NCBI GenBank assembly: GCA_046706145.1 | Contig: JBJKPP010000295.1 | Coordinates: 1-5,097 of the forward strand | Direction of reading: 5' to 3' | Source: JBJKPP01 sp046706145 | Lineage (GTDB): Bacteria > Bacteroidota > Ignavibacteria > Ignavibacteriales > Ignavibacteriaceae | Length of the DNA: 5,097 nucleotides | Part shown: positions 5,068-5,097 of the stretch, one piece after another | Position numbering within the stretch: the first letter of the stretch is position 1 | How the letters are laid out: each line of letters starts with the position of its first letter | Program-made: the position numbers and the translations under genes | The notes under the pieces: model-generated | Told to the model about the DNA's origin: nothing | The model's input: the letters and a program-made list of their open reading frames with translations, nothing else | Databases searched by the model: none

Positions 5068-5097
5068 AATCTCTATTGCAATATATGTAAGTCTTAA

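Noticed and set aside
5068..5097. A TATATT (-10-like) box at 5080-5085 on the minus strand as the leader promoter
   Set aside because: It would leave only about 5 nt before the leader ATG, and the matching -35 region lies beyond the window edge. In AT-rich sequence this match carries little weight; the promoter is probably outside the window.
4868..5097. A T-box riboswitch or TRAP-type control of the trp leader
   Set aside because: I saw no T-box sequence or specifier-loop arrangement, and no spaced GAG/UAG repeat series as needed for TRAP. The leader peptide with its terminator explains the region better.

Overview
The window is an AT-rich bacterial segment dominated by a minus-strand tryptophan-biosynthesis operon. 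Read in its own direction, from the right edge to the left, the order is: leader peptide with attenuator, trpC, trpF, a DAHP synthase (aroF type), trpB, trpA. A plus-strand gene for a methylated-DNA cysteine methyltransferase, cut by the left window edge, converges on trpA with two bases between the stop codons. The protein sequences, the low GC and the type I-beta DAHP synthase with an N-terminal regulatory domain suggest a member of the Bacteroidota/Ignavibacteria/Chlorobi group. This placement is an inference from general resemblance and was not tested by a search.

Layout: 1-352 (+) is the C-terminal part of the ogt-like gene. 355-1143 (-) is trpA, overlapping trpB by 4 nt. 1140-2333 (-) is trpB, for which an upstream ATG at 2375 is also possible. 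2377-2409 is a 33-nt near-perfect inverted repeat between aroF and trpB. 2417-3466 (-) is the DAHP synthase, overlapping trpF by 7 nt. 3460-4080 (-) is trpF, with a TTG start and a 29-nt overlap with trpC. 4052-4867 (-) is trpC, with a GTG start. 4868-5097 is non-coding apart from a 30-codon leader ORF at 4975-5067 (-), and holds an intrinsic terminator at 4914-4946 (-).

The most interesting part is this 230-base leader. It encodes a short peptide in which 11 of residues 8-22 are aromatic (Tyr, Phe and Trp, including Trp-Leu-Trp). It is followed by a 13-bp terminator hairpin with a U-tract just upstream of trpC. Two 16-nt segments flanking the aromatic codons are complementary with one mismatch. 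The 3' segment runs into an 8-nt stretch that can alternatively pair with the 3' arm of the terminator. This is the architecture of ribosome-mediated transcription attenuation. Its codon content predicts sensing of all three aromatic amino acids rather than tryptophan alone, which fits an operon that carries the first enzyme of the shared shikimate pathway.

Together the genes cover the entry into aromatic biosynthesis (DAHP synthase) and the last four steps from phosphoribosylanthranilate to tryptophan (TrpF, TrpC, TrpA, TrpB). Anthranilate synthase (trpE/trpG) and trpD are not in the window and, if the attenuator marks the operon head, must be encoded elsewhere.
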